Assembly: GCF_001418105.1 (NCBI RefSeq)
Contig: NZ_LIQI01000012.1
Location: 124,001-188,000, forward strand
Length of the DNA: 64,000 nt
Direction of reading: 5' to 3'
From: Lacinutrix himadriensis
GTDB lineage: Bacteria > Bacteroidota > Bacteroidia > Flavobacteriales > Flavobacteriaceae
Of the stretch, positions 36,950-45,016 are shown one piece after another. Made by a program: the position numbers and the translations under genes. Every line of letters starts with the position of its first letter. Within the stretch, counting starts at the first letter, position 1. The notes under the pieces were generated by a model, which was not told where the DNA came from, searched no databases, and saw nothing but the letters and a program-made list of their open reading frames with translations.

Positions 36950-37026
36950 GCATTTGAAACGGCAACCTTTTTATTTTTCATAAAAAGACCTGCCTGCCGG
37001 CAGGCAGGTATAGTGGATAGCCTGAC
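36950..37026 (+). repeat. intergenic stem-loop repeat, copy C, interrupted by a palindrome
   Basis: Reads TTGAAACGGC, AACCTTTTT, loop, AAAAAGA, then a 20-bp insert, then TATAGTGG and ATAGCC. Removing 36989-37008 restores AAAAAGATATAGTGG as in the other copies. Confidence 0.75.
36989..37008. repeat. perfect 20-bp GC-rich palindrome nested in repeat copy C
   Basis: CCTGCCTGCC followed by its exact complement, in a region that is otherwise strongly AT-rich. It splits the GA-TATAG junction of the host repeat without loss of bases. Confidence 0.85.
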
Positions 37027-37088
37027 GTTTTGTGATTTTTAAAGCTTTTTTCCACCTTGTAAAATCCACAAAAGGCAACGCCCTACTA

Positions 37089-37667
37089 TTACAATTTCTT
37101 TACGTACTCTGTAATAATAACGGTTAGTGTTGGTCCAACTTTACCTTCAATATAGGTTTCGTTATCACGATCTAAACGTATATTTCTAACCGCTGTTCCT
37201 TGTTTAGCAACTTGGCTAGATCCTTTTATTTTTAGATCTTTTATAAGTACTACAGAATCTCCTGTTTCTAAAACAACACCATTTACATCTCTGTGAATTA
37301 GTTTTCCTTCTTCGTCTTCTCCTTCACCTGTAGATTTTGCAAACTCTAAAACATCTTCTTCCAGATACATCATGTCTAATAAATCTTGTGGCCAACCTTC
37401 TTTCCTTAAACGGGATAACATTCTCCATGCTGCAACTTGCACTGCTTGGTGCTCACTCCACATGCTATCATTTAAGCAACGCCAGTGATTAGGGTCTGTG
37501 CTTTCTGGATCTTCTATTTGATCTACACAGGTCTTGCAAGCGGTAAGGGTTTCTATAAGGCTTTGATCTTTTCTAGGCGCTAAAGTATGTAGTTGTAAAT
37601 TTTCTTCATTTTGGCATAATTCACACTTACCATCTGCGCGTTTATTTAATTCTCTTTCTAAACTCAT
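37089..37667 (-). CDS. PhnA-domain protein (YjdM-like)
   Basis: 192 residues. The N-terminal zinc ribbon is seen as GKCELCQNEENLQ and ACKTCVDQ (two CxxC pairs), and the C-terminal PhnA (SH3-like) domain reads DVNGVVLETGDSVVLIKDLK and GTAVRNIRLD, ending EYVKKL. Despite the historical name, PhnA/YjdM proteins are not established phosphonate enzymes. Cytosolic; role unknown. Length is longer than the ~110-residue E. coli YjdM because of a central helical insert (~60-115). Confidence 0.86.
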   Translation of the reverse strand: MSLERELNKRADGKCELCQNEENLQLHTLAPRKDQSLIETLTACKTCVDQIEDPESTDPNHWRCLNDSMWSEHQAVQVAAWRMLSRLRKEGWPQDLLDMMYLEEDVLEFAKSTGEGEDEEGKLIHRDVNGVVLETGDSVVLIKDLKIKGSSQVAKQGTAVRNIRLDRDNETYIEGKVGPTLTVIITEYVKKL

Positions 37668-37730
37668 TTAAATACATTTTTGAAAAACAAAAGTACATTT
37701 ATTCTAAGAGTAGCGCAAGTAGAAATGGAG

Positions 37731-38009
37731 TTAAGCTACTTTACTCGATTTAAAAGGGGTAGATAATTGGCCATTATTTAAGCCAACTATAGAAAGTTTT
37801 TTGTTTTTAGAAAGTGCTTCGTTATGCAATTGCGCTATGGCAACAACCCCTTGATTATCTATATTAGTTAACTCTTGTAGGTTTAATACAATAGTATCTG
37901 CCTGATTAAAAACGTCTTTTAACTCGTTTTTAAAAATGGGTATATTCATCTTTATAAGGTTTCCTTTTACCTTATATATATTGTTACTATTTGTAATTAT
38001 AAGTTTCAT
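37731..38009 (-). CDS. STAS-domain protein without the phosphorylatable serine (copy 1)
   Basis: 92 residues forming a single STAS fold: IYKVKGNLIKMNIPIF, then TIVLNLQELTNIDNQGVVAI and LSIVGLNNGQL. In anti-sigma-factor antagonists a Ser/Thr follows the Asp of this DSxG loop and is phosphorylated. Here the loop reads DNQG, so classic partner-switching control is unlikely. It is paired with a second STAS gene 56 bp upstream on the same strand, and no anti-sigma kinase or phosphatase is near. Confidence 0.8.
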   Translation of the reverse strand: MKLIITNSNNIYKVKGNLIKMNIPIFKNELKDVFNQADTIVLNLQELTNIDNQGVVAIAQLHNEALSKNKKLSIVGLNNGQLSTPFKSSKVA

Positions 38010-38065
38010 GGTTTTCTTTTATTTGGTAATAGGATTTGGTGCTACAATCTACTATTTACTAATAA

Positions 38066-38344
38066 TTAGGCTGCATCGATAGTTGTTATATCATCGAATA
38101 TTTCTTTGCTTCCTATACCGGTAATAAAAAAAGGTTTATGTGCTTTTAAGGATTGCTTGTAGATGTTTTCGAAAGCGGAGACACCTTCTCGATCTATACT
38201 TTTAAGCTCGTCAATATTAATAACCAACTCATTCGTTGTGCTAAAAATATCTTGGAAATAAATTTGAAATTTTTTTACGTTTGTTTTGTTAAGAACTCCT
38301 GTTACTTTAAACGTATTTAGTGAATTTGTGATATCTAGTGCCAT
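38066..38344 (-). CDS. STAS-domain protein without the phosphorylatable serine (copy 2)
   Basis: 92 residues, same length and layout as its neighbour: TFKVTGVLNKTNVKKFQIYF, ELVINIDELKSIDREGVSAF, then PFFITGIGSKEIFD. The loop that carries the phosphoserine in anti-sigma antagonists reads DREG here. Two short STAS paralogues in tandem suggest a duplication. A protein-interaction role is likely, but the partner is unknown. Confidence 0.8.
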   Translation of the reverse strand: MALDITNSLNTFKVTGVLNKTNVKKFQIYFQDIFSTTNELVINIDELKSIDREGVSAFENIYKQSLKAHKPFFITGIGSKEIFDDITTIDAA

Positions 38345-38484
38345 CTTTTAAATGTTTTAAATTATAAAATGTTAAGCGCTATTAATCAATGTAAATATGT
38401 GATTTATTATTAGTTACACCTAATATGTTCGATGAAATACGGTATAAATTGTTGAATGTGAAAAATCGTAATACTATTCATGCA

Positions 38485-38847
38485 TTAGTTTAAAGAATCT
38501 CGAAGTTTTTTAGATAATCCTTTAACTACCAAATCATAAGAATGATTAATTAATTGTATTACAAACGAAGAGTCTAGTTCGGTTTGATGTAATTGAATGG
38601 TATTCCAGTGTTTTTTACTCATGTGATACCCTGGTTCAATACTTTGGTATGTTCCACGAAGTTCTTGTGCATACTCTGGATCACATTTTAAGTTTAAAGA
38701 TGGTGTACCAGCTTCCCAAGCTTTTAAGGAGGTTAAGGCAAACATTTTCCCTTGCACTTTAAAAACAAGTGTCGTTTCATCAAAAGGAAAATGTTCTGTA
38801 ACTCCTTTTTTACTTAAACAATAGTCCCGAAGTTGTTCTATGTTCAT
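38485..38847 (-). CDS. MmcQ/YjbR-family protein
   Basis: 120 residues, the usual length for the family. Seen: LRDYCLSKKGVTEHFPFDE at the N-terminus, TLVFKVQGKMFALTSL, LNLKCDPEYAQELR and the C-terminal PGYHMSKKHWNTIQL with WNTI-type motif. This CyaY-like fold binds DNA in some members. No membrane segment. 8 bp separate it from the DUF4230 gene upstream, so they may be cotranscribed. Confidence 0.88.
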   Translation of the reverse strand: MNIEQLRDYCLSKKGVTEHFPFDETTLVFKVQGKMFALTSLKAWEAGTPSLNLKCDPEYAQELRGTYQSIEPGYHMSKKHWNTIQLHQTELDSSFVIQLINHSYDLVVKGLSKKLRDSLN

Positions 38848-38855
38848 GATTCAAT

Positions 38856-39467
38856 TTATTCTTCGATTTTCTTTACCGGAGCTTCCTCTAATTTTAAAGC
38901 GGAATAATCCAGTTTCCAACCAATAGTTTCTACAATACTTTCCATTAAAGAAATGGTTTGTAAAGCTTCTTTTTGTGCGGCTTGTATTAAGCCACTTTCT
39001 GGAACTTTGTCTAAAATATGTTGTTTCGCTTCTTGGTTTAATCCGGTTAAATCGGAAGCTTCAAACTTATTAAAGTAACCGTCTTTTTTATCGTAATAAT
39101 TTAAATCTGTTTCTACAGATAATACTTCTGGCTGTGGAAAATGCGCTAGAATAATGCGTTTGTTTTTATTATCTGCTTCTAATTGTATTTTACTTAAATC
39201 ATAGCCAACATATGCTTTAGCGTTTATTATAACCAGAGCTTTCTTCTTACTATTTACCATTTTCAAAAAACGTTCTTTCACATCTTCGTAATGGTAAATT
39301 TCGGCGAAATCACCTTCTACCGTTATAAATTTACAAACGGTTTTTACTTTATCTAATAGTAGTAGCGATTGCGAGTTTACAAGTTGTTTATTTTTAAACG
39401 ATTTAAAATAAGTAAAAACACCTAAACTTGCTAATATTCCTATAATAATTCCTAAAAAGGCTTCCAT
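38856..39467 (-). CDS. DUF4230 membrane-anchored protein
   Basis: 203 residues. One N-terminal membrane anchor (LGIIIGILASLGVFTYF, residues 4-20), then the DUF4230 domain: VKTVCKFITVEGDFAEIYHY, KKALVIINAKAYVGYDLS, ILAHFPQPEVLSVETDL, and a helical end with a conserved ETIGW. The bulk probably faces the periplasm. Function unknown in the family. Confidence 0.85.
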   Translation of the reverse strand: MEAFLGIIIGILASLGVFTYFKSFKNKQLVNSQSLLLLDKVKTVCKFITVEGDFAEIYHYEDVKERFLKMVNSKKKALVIINAKAYVGYDLSKIQLEADNKNKRIILAHFPQPEVLSVETDLNYYDKKDGYFNKFEASDLTGLNQEAKQHILDKVPESGLIQAAQKEALQTISLMESIVETIGWKLDYSALKLEEAPVKKIEE

Positions 39468-39514
39468 TTATTTAATTGGTTTTATTCTTTTATAAGCAAT
39501 TTATATACCAAAAA

Positions 39515-40273
39515 TTACTCGTTTAAAAGTGCATATAAAATTGGCTTGCTTGGTGAAGCATCGTTTTCAAAAGGAGCGATCTGTAAATTAAGAAAATACG
39601 TACCATCATTTACATTATTTGGCACAAAAATAAATTCGGTTATGGTTGCACCCAATCGTACTTTTCCTTTGGTATTCCAAAATGCATTATGTGCTAAAAG
39701 CTTGCCTTCGTCTTTTTCTTTATCTACACTTGGTAAATCTATTAGTAAGTGCTCCACGCCCTTTTCTCTTAAATATATTGCAGCATCTTCTAATAAATAC
39801 GGCGGATTACTATGCGAATATTGCGCAGATAATTTTTCACTAGTATTTGGCAACGTACGTATCACTACTGCTTTTCGTTTTTTGTTTCCTAAAGCAAATT
39901 GAATCTGTTTTTTAGATATTACAAAGTCGTCCCCTAGTTTTTCTGGAGCGACCGTAATGACTTCCGCTAAAAAGAAAAATTTCTTTAAACTCTTATTTAC
40001 AGAGTGTACTTTTTCTACAATATGACCAACGCATTCGGTATGTGTACCATGCGCATGCGGATTGAAAGAAATATTATTAAAATTGATACTCGCGCCTTCT
40101 TTTACACTTGCTGTCCAGCCTTCATCCTGAACCGGTTTTATCGTTGGTTCGGCTAAATACCATGCGTTTACATTGTTTTTTGAAGCGATTAGCGGAATAG
40201 AAATATCTAATGGTTTAGAAAAATCTATCTTATATTTTTTTGAATTGGTTTCTATAGTTGCTATCATACCCAA
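39515..40273 (-). CDS. cyclase-family (kynurenine-formamidase-like) metal hydrolase
   Basis: 252 residues. The PF04199 metal motif is seen as PHAHGTHTECVGHI (~73-86), where His and Thr/Glu residues bind a metal and His acts as base; this differs slightly from the usual HxGTHxDxP. Later LIDLPSVDKEKDEG matches the DxxS motif of the family. Members open or close amide rings (N-formylkynurenine and similar). No tryptophan-degradation gene adjoins, so the substrate is open. The start may be Met1 or Met3. Confidence 0.82.
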   Translation of the reverse strand: MGMIATIETNSKKYKIDFSKPLDISIPLIASKNNVNAWYLAEPTIKPVQDEGWTASVKEGASINFNNISFNPHAHGTHTECVGHIVEKVHSVNKSLKKFFFLAEVITVAPEKLGDDFVISKKQIQFALGNKKRKAVVIRTLPNTSEKLSAQYSHSNPPYLLEDAAIYLREKGVEHLLIDLPSVDKEKDEGKLLAHNAFWNTKGKVRLGATITEFIFVPNNVNDGTYFLNLQIAPFENDASPSKPILYALLNE

Positions 40274-40278
40274 ATATA

Positions 40279-41427
40279 CTAAATCACGAAGAGTTGAGAC
40301 GCAATTCCGTCGACTAAAAATTTACCTTTCTGTGTTGTTTTCAAGAAAGATTCTTCGACAAGCTCAGAATGACAACTAGTAATATTTACTAATCCTTCGT
40401 CTATGTATTTTTGTGAAGCTTGCAACAGATGCTTTTTATAATCTGTTCCAAAATCGCTTTCTACTTTTTGCAAGGAAACGCCCCAAATGGTTCGTAATCC
40501 TGTCATTACATATTCGTTATATTGATCTGCAATACTTAAGGTTTCTACGGTATTTGGAAGCGTACTACTTTGTATTTCTTGAATATATTTGGTATTATTG
40601 GAAACATTCCAACTACGTTGTGTTTGATGAAAAGAATGTGCAGAAGGACCAATACCTAAATAAGTTTTCCCTTGCCAGTAACTTGTATTATGTTTCGAAA
40701 AATAGTTTGGCTTCCCAAAATTTGAAATTTCATAATGCACAAAATCTTGCTTTTCGGTTTCAGCAACCAGATGATTAAAATGTTCTAATGCGAGCTCTTC
40801 ATCTATTGGCGGATAATTTCCTTTTTTAATAAAAGTAGCCAAGGCTGTTTTAGGTTCTACAGTTAGGGCATAGCTTGAAATATGGTTTATCCCAAAACGA
40901 AATGCTTTATCTAGATTTGCTTGCCATTTCTCAAGGCTCATATTAGGAATCCCATAAATCAAGTCAATCGTGATATTATCGTAATATTGCGTTGCAAATT
41001 CTAAGCACTTTTCGGCTTCTTCAGCATTATGCGCTCGGTTCATGCTTTTCAAATCGTCTTCAAAAAAAGATTGAATTCCAATACTTAATCTATTAATTGG
41101 CGTTTTTGATAATGCGATGATTCGTTGTTCGGTTAAATCGTCTGGATTAGCCTCTAGCGTTATTTCTGGGTTTTCAGAAACCTGATAGTTTTTATACACC
41201 GATTCTATCAACAAAACCAATTCCTCATTGGTAAGTAACGACGGCGTTCCTCCACCAAAATAAATGGTTTCTACTTCTTGGTCTTGCAATTCGTCTTTAC
41301 GAAGCTGTAACTCTATAATCAATGCTTCTATAAGTTCGTCTTTCTTCTTCATGGAAGTCGAAAAATGGAAGTCGCAGTAATGACATGCTTGCTTGCAAAA
41401 TGGTATGTGTATATAGATGCCGCTCAT
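40279..41427 (-). CDS. hemW: radical SAM heme chaperone HemW
   Basis: 382 residues. Radical SAM cluster motif HIPFCKQACHYCDFHF (Cys11, Cys15, Cys18), then YFGGGTPSLL, EANPDDLT, RLSIGIQSF and the C-terminal HemN-like domain with YWQGKTYLGIGPSAHSF. The fourth Cys of oxygen-independent coproporphyrinogen oxidase spacing is absent, which fits HemW. It carries heme to proteins. Near the C-terminus (plus-strand 40347-40374) a dispersed repeat contributes CHSELVEES to the protein, in a linker between conserved segments. Confidence 0.9.
   Translation of the reverse strand: MSGIYIHIPFCKQACHYCDFHFSTSMKKKDELIEALIIELQLRKDELQDQEVETIYFGGGTPSLLTNEELVLLIESVYKNYQVSENPEITLEANPDDLTEQRIIALSKTPINRLSIGIQSFFEDDLKSMNRAHNAEEAEKCLEFATQYYDNITIDLIYGIPNMSLEKWQANLDKAFRFGINHISSYALTVEPKTALATFIKKGNYPPIDEELALEHFNHLVAETEKQDFVHYEISNFGKPNYFSKHNTSYWQGKTYLGIGPSAHSFHQTQRSWNVSNNTKYIQEIQSSTLPNTVETLSIADQYNEYVMTGLRTIWGVSLQKVESDFGTDYKKHLLQASQKYIDEGLVNITSCHSELVEESFLKTTQKGKFLVDGIASQLFVI
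40347..40374 (-). repeat. 28-bp dispersed repeat inside hemW
   Basis: Plus strand GATTCTTCGACAAGCTCAG followed by AATGACA. A second copy with four differences lies at 62344-62370. Here it is in frame and encodes CHSELVEES. Confidence 0.8.
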
Positions 41428-41550
41428 AATTAGTGTTCCGTTTGCAGTCGCAGTTTGCTGTAATTTAATTTATATTCTTGGTTTAAAACAAATAATTCGC
41501 ACGCGCTTAAAAAGTTATTGGCTAATTATAAATTTTGTCATTTTCAACAC

Positions 41551-41610
41551 TGTGACTGTGACTGTGACTGTGACTGTGACTGTGACTGTGACTGTGACTG
41601 TGACTGTGAC
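41551..41610. repeat. hexanucleotide tandem repeat (TGTGAC)10
   Basis: Ten exact copies of TGTGAC, extended by two bases on each side, in the 193-bp gap between ruvC (ends 41621) and hemW (starts 41427). It lies directly after the ruvC stop and upstream of hemW on the minus strand. Confidence 0.98.
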
Positions 41611-41620
41611 TGAAGACTAA

Positions 41621-42175
41621 CTATTTCTTAACCCGATCCTCATTCTGTTTCACAAAAGCATCCCAACCAGAATAGCTTTTACCAACCGTAATTTTCCCAG
41701 AATTATAAAAATGACAAACTGCGGCAGCCAAACCATCTGTAGAATCCAAATTTTTTGGGAGACTTTTTAAACCTAACAAACTTTGCAGCATTTTAGCAAC
41801 CTGTTCTTTACTAGCATTACCATTTCCGGTAACTGCCATTTTTATCTTTTTTGGTAGATATTCTGTAATTGGTATTTCACGAGAAAGCCCTGCAGCCATT
41901 GCAACACCTTGTGCACGACCAAGCTTAAGCATACTTTGTACATTCTTACCAAAAAAAGGTGCTTCAATTGCTATTTCGTCTGGATGATGGGTATCTATCA
42001 ATTCGATAGTGCGCTCAAAAATAAGCTTCAGTTTTAGATAATGGTCCTTGTATTTTTTTAAATCTAGTTCGTTTAATTGCAAGAATTCCATCTTCTTATT
42101 CTTCACTCTAATAAGTCCGAAACCCATGATGGTTGTTCCTGGATCTATTCCTAAAATAATTCTTTCTTCGCTCAT
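41621..42175 (-). CDS. ruvC: crossover junction endodeoxyribonuclease RuvC
   Basis: 184 residues from the ATG at 42175; an upstream in-frame Met at 42193 would add six residues and overlap the preceding gene more. The ATG shares its A with the preceding TAA (TAATG), which indicates coupling. Acidic active site of the RNase H fold: GIDPGTTIMGF (Asp11), IAIEAPFF (Glu) and DGLAAAVCHF with STD before it (Asp). It resolves Holliday junctions with RuvAB, which are not in this window. The C-terminus is long and basic (QNEDRVKK). Confidence 0.93.
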   Translation of the reverse strand: MSEERIILGIDPGTTIMGFGLIRVKNKKMEFLQLNELDLKKYKDHYLKLKLIFERTIELIDTHHPDEIAIEAPFFGKNVQSMLKLGRAQGVAMAAGLSREIPITEYLPKKIKMAVTGNGNASKEQVAKMLQSLLGLKSLPKNLDSTDGLAAAVCHFYNSGKITVGKSYSGWDAFVKQNEDRVKK

Positions 42176-42810
42176 TATTCGCAATAGTAACAACCGCTTA
42201 ATGAAATAGAAATACCAATGGTTGCAGTTAAAAGGTTTCCGTTAAAGGTTCCAAATCCGTCACTAAGATTATCGTAATCGCCACTAAATGCATAAATATA
42301 AGAAGTATCTAAAAATAGGGAAAGGCTTTGTGAAATTCCGTAATGAAATTCCAAACCAGCCATCGCATTTAAAAAGGATTCCTTATTATCTGTATAATCA
42401 CCTAATGGTTTTACAAAGGTAAATCCGGGTCCAGCATGCGCCATAATAGCGTAGTTTTGTGGCAATCGTATTAAACCACCAAGATCATAAACGGCTTGTA
42501 GATTTACTCTAGAATAATTGACTTTAAATTCTGGTGAGTTACTTGCGTTGGAAAGTCGGTTATAACCAAAATCTATTTTTGCGCCCAAATCTCTACTAAA
42601 CATACGTTGTAAACCAATATGAACGGTTGGAAAATTTATAGGTTTTGCTTCAAAAGTAGAAACAAATGCAGTTTGACTCGGACTATTAATTCCTACAGCA
42701 AATTGCGCTTTCCAGGTACTTGTTTCGCTTTGCGAAAATCCGGAAACAGCAATGAAACTTAATAGAAAAAAAAATATGGAGGACTTAAATGTTTTAAATG
42801 GTATCGTCAT
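42175..42810 (-). CDS. outer-membrane beta-barrel protein
   Basis: About 211 residues from the Met at 42810. The frame is open to 42861, but that part would overlap the divergent gene at 42849 and lacks signal character. Signal peptide TIPFKTFKSSIFFFLLSF ends SGFSQ. The mature protein shows alternating strands typical of an OmpA/OmpW-like barrel (LGAKIDFGYNRLSN, NYAIMAHAGPGFTFVKP, SLSLFLDTSYIYAF, LLTATIGISISL). The C-terminus GCYYCE is unusual, because barrels normally end in an aromatic residue. Coupled to ruvC by TAATG. Confidence 0.78.
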   Translation of the reverse strand: MTIPFKTFKSSIFFFLLSFIAVSGFSQSETSTWKAQFAVGINSPSQTAFVSTFEAKPINFPTVHIGLQRMFSRDLGAKIDFGYNRLSNASNSPEFKVNYSRVNLQAVYDLGGLIRLPQNYAIMAHAGPGFTFVKPLGDYTDNKESFLNAMAGLEFHYGISQSLSLFLDTSYIYAFSGDYDNLSDGFGTFNGNLLTATIGISISLSGCYYCE

Positions 42811-42848
42811 AAGGCAATATTGTTTTAATTTGCGCATTTTAGTACACA

Positions 42849-43820
42849 ATGTATAGAGCACTACCTTACAAAACTAAACAATTCTTTTTTGTACTTATTA
42901 AATTAAGTATTGTAATTGGTGCTTTTTATTTTATTTATAATAAACTGACCACAAACAACGATTTAGATTTTAGCGCGTTTATTACATTTTTAAACGAAAA
43001 CAACGTTTTTTCATTAAAAAACATTCTTTTTCTTCTTTTTTTAAGCTTTTTCAATTGGTTTTTAGAAATATTAAAATGGCAAGAATTAGTATCTTCTATT
43101 AAAATAATATCTTTTTTTGAAGCCCAAAAACAAAGTTTAAGCGCTTTGACCGCTTCGCTTTTAACACCAAACCGAATAGGAGATTATGGAGCTAAAGCTT
43201 TGTATTTCTCCGCTAGTTATAGAAAACGCATTGTGCTTTTAAACTTCATTGGCAATATGATGCAAATGGCAATTACGGTACTTTTTGGCGTTTTTGGTTT
43301 GTATTTTTTTATCACCGAATATCAGGTAGATTTTAGTTTTTTACGGGTATCTAGATTCTTAATAATCATTGCGATTGTTTCTATATTATCAATTTTTGGG
43401 TTAAAACAAAAACGATTTAAAATAAAAGGTTTTTCTATCGAAAAAGTAATCGACTTCATTAAAAACCTTGCTATAAGAATTAAGGTTTCGACTTTTGTTT
43501 TATCGCTTTTAAGATACTTGACTTTCTCGTTTCAGTTTTACTTTTTGCTTGGCATTTTCGGTATTGAAGTTTCTTATTTTCATGCCATGGTTGCCATAAC
43601 AAGTATGTATTTACTAGCATCTGTAATCCCTTCCATATTCATTTTTGATGTATTAATTAAAGGTAGCGTAGCTATGTATATTTTCACCATTGTAGGCGTA
43701 AATGAATTTACCATTTTAAGTATTGTACTACTTATGTGGATTTTAAATTTTGTTTTACCAAGCATACTTGGAAGCTTCTATGTGCTTACCTTTACCCTTC
43801 CAAAAAACAAAACAGCATGA
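42849..43820 (+). CDS. polytopic membrane protein, lysylphosphatidylglycerol synthase TM/UPF0104-like
   Basis: 323 residues with about eight membrane segments. Family features: FNWFLEILKWQELVSSIK, LSALTASLLTPNRIGDYGAKAL near residue 100 (the conserved PxRxGE-like loop), then repeated hydrophobic helices. These proteins resemble the flippase part of MprF and often pair with a family 2 glycosyltransferase. Here the glycosyltransferase start ATG overlaps this stop (ATGA at 43817-43820), so the two are coupled and probably act together on a lipid-linked sugar. Confidence 0.78.
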   Translation: MYRALPYKTKQFFFVLIKLSIVIGAFYFIYNKLTTNNDLDFSAFITFLNENNVFSLKNILFLLFLSFFNWFLEILKWQELVSSIKIISFFEAQKQSLSALTASLLTPNRIGDYGAKALYFSASYRKRIVLLNFIGNMMQMAITVLFGVFGLYFFITEYQVDFSFLRVSRFLIIIAIVSILSIFGLKQKRFKIKGFSIEKVIDFIKNLAIRIKVSTFVLSLLRYLTFSFQFYFLLGIFGIEVSYFHAMVAITSMYLLASVIPSIFIFDVLIKGSVAMYIFTIVGVNEFTILSIVLLMWILNFVLPSILGSFYVLTFTLPKNKTA

Positions 43821-44965
43821 TGATTTTAATTTTTGTTGGCATCACGCTTGCGTACTTATTTTTAATAGGAAGTTTGGCCTTTGGTTTTGATAAAGTGAAG
43901 CCTTTTCCTTTAGAAGAGGTAGAAGCAAAGACAACGTTTTCTGTGATTATTCCGTTTAGGAATGAAGCGAAAAATTTACCCGAACTTTTAAAATCTATTG
44001 AAAGGTTACAATACCCAAAACATTTGTTTGAAATTATTTTGGTCGATGATGCTTCTGAAGATGCTTCGGTTTCGGTTATTAAAAAGGTTCTCGACATCAA
44101 TTTATCTAGGGATAAATTCACTCGAACGGACCTACGAGTTATAGATAATGTTAGGGAAAGTAATTCGCCAAAAAAAGATGCCATTACTTCGGCAATACAA
44201 ATGGCTAAGCACGATTGGATTGTTACTACAGATGCCGATTGCGTTTTACCTAAGTTTTGGCTAGATACTTTTGATGCTTTTATTCAAAAAAATGATGCCA
44301 ACTTTATTGTTGCTCCAGTTACCTATAGTAATGTGCATTCGTTTTTAGATCGTTTTCAACTATTAGATTTTTTAAGTCTGCAAGGTGCTACTATTGGCGG
44401 ATTTGGTATGCAAAAACCCTTTTTATGTAATGGCGCAAATCTAACGTATAAAAAAAGTTTTTTCAAAGCGGCTCACGGATTTCAAGGAAACAATAATATT
44501 GCAAGTGGAGATGATATTTTTCTATTAGAAAAGGCTTTAAAACAAGATGCTAAGCAAGTACACTATTTAAAAAGCAAACATGCTATGGTTACTACAGAGG
44601 CAGAAAAAACAACAACCGATTTAATTTCGCAACGGGTACGTTGGGCTTCCAAATCTGCTAATTATAAAAATAACTTTGCCAAGGTAGTTGGTCTTATCGT
44701 TTTATTAATGAATGCTTCTCTTATTTGCGGTTTAGCACTTAGTATTGTTGGTGTTTTCAACTTTAATATGCTTGTATATCTGTTTTTAATAAAGTGCAGT
44801 ATTGACTTTTTATTGTTGTTTAAAACCGTTCGTTTTTACCAGCAGGAATCGTATTTAGCATCCTTTATTTTTAGTTGTTTACTCTACCCTTTTTTTAGTA
44901 TTTACGTTGTTTTTGTTTCCGTTTTTTCTAATTATAAATGGAAAGGAAGAGCATTTAGCAAATAA
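43817..44965 (+). CDS. family 2 glycosyltransferase, membrane-bound
   Basis: 383 residues from the ATG at 43817, chosen because it overlaps the upstream stop; the frame is open further but the extension lies inside the preceding gene. N-terminal membrane segment (MMILIFVGITLAYLFLIGSL), then the GT-A fold: FSVIIPFRNEAKNLPELLKS, IILVDDASEDASV, IVTTDADCVLP (DxD metal motif), GDDIFLLEKAL and QRVRWASKS (QxxRW). Three C-terminal membrane segments. QxxRW indicates a processive or polyprenyl-linked glycosyltransferase. The substrate is unknown. Confidence 0.87.
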   Translation: MMILIFVGITLAYLFLIGSLAFGFDKVKPFPLEEVEAKTTFSVIIPFRNEAKNLPELLKSIERLQYPKHLFEIILVDDASEDASVSVIKKVLDINLSRDKFTRTDLRVIDNVRESNSPKKDAITSAIQMAKHDWIVTTDADCVLPKFWLDTFDAFIQKNDANFIVAPVTYSNVHSFLDRFQLLDFLSLQGATIGGFGMQKPFLCNGANLTYKKSFFKAAHGFQGNNNIASGDDIFLLEKALKQDAKQVHYLKSKHAMVTTEAEKTTTDLISQRVRWASKSANYKNNFAKVVGLIVLLMNASLICGLALSIVGVFNFNMLVYLFLIKCSIDFLLLFKTVRFYQQESYLASFIFSCLLYPFFSIYVVFVSVFSNYKWKGRAFSK

Positions 44966-45016
44966 TGGTTTTGCATTATATATTTTGTAGTTTTACAAGA
45001 ATAAAATTTATTTACT

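Noticed and set aside
41551-41610. Repeat array as a possible CRISPR
   Set aside because: Units are 6 bp with no spacers and no cas gene nearby; it is a simple microsatellite.
41417-41620. Plus-strand ORF ending in repeated TV residues
   Set aside because: It is only the translation of the TGTGAC array and part of the hemW leader, with no homology.
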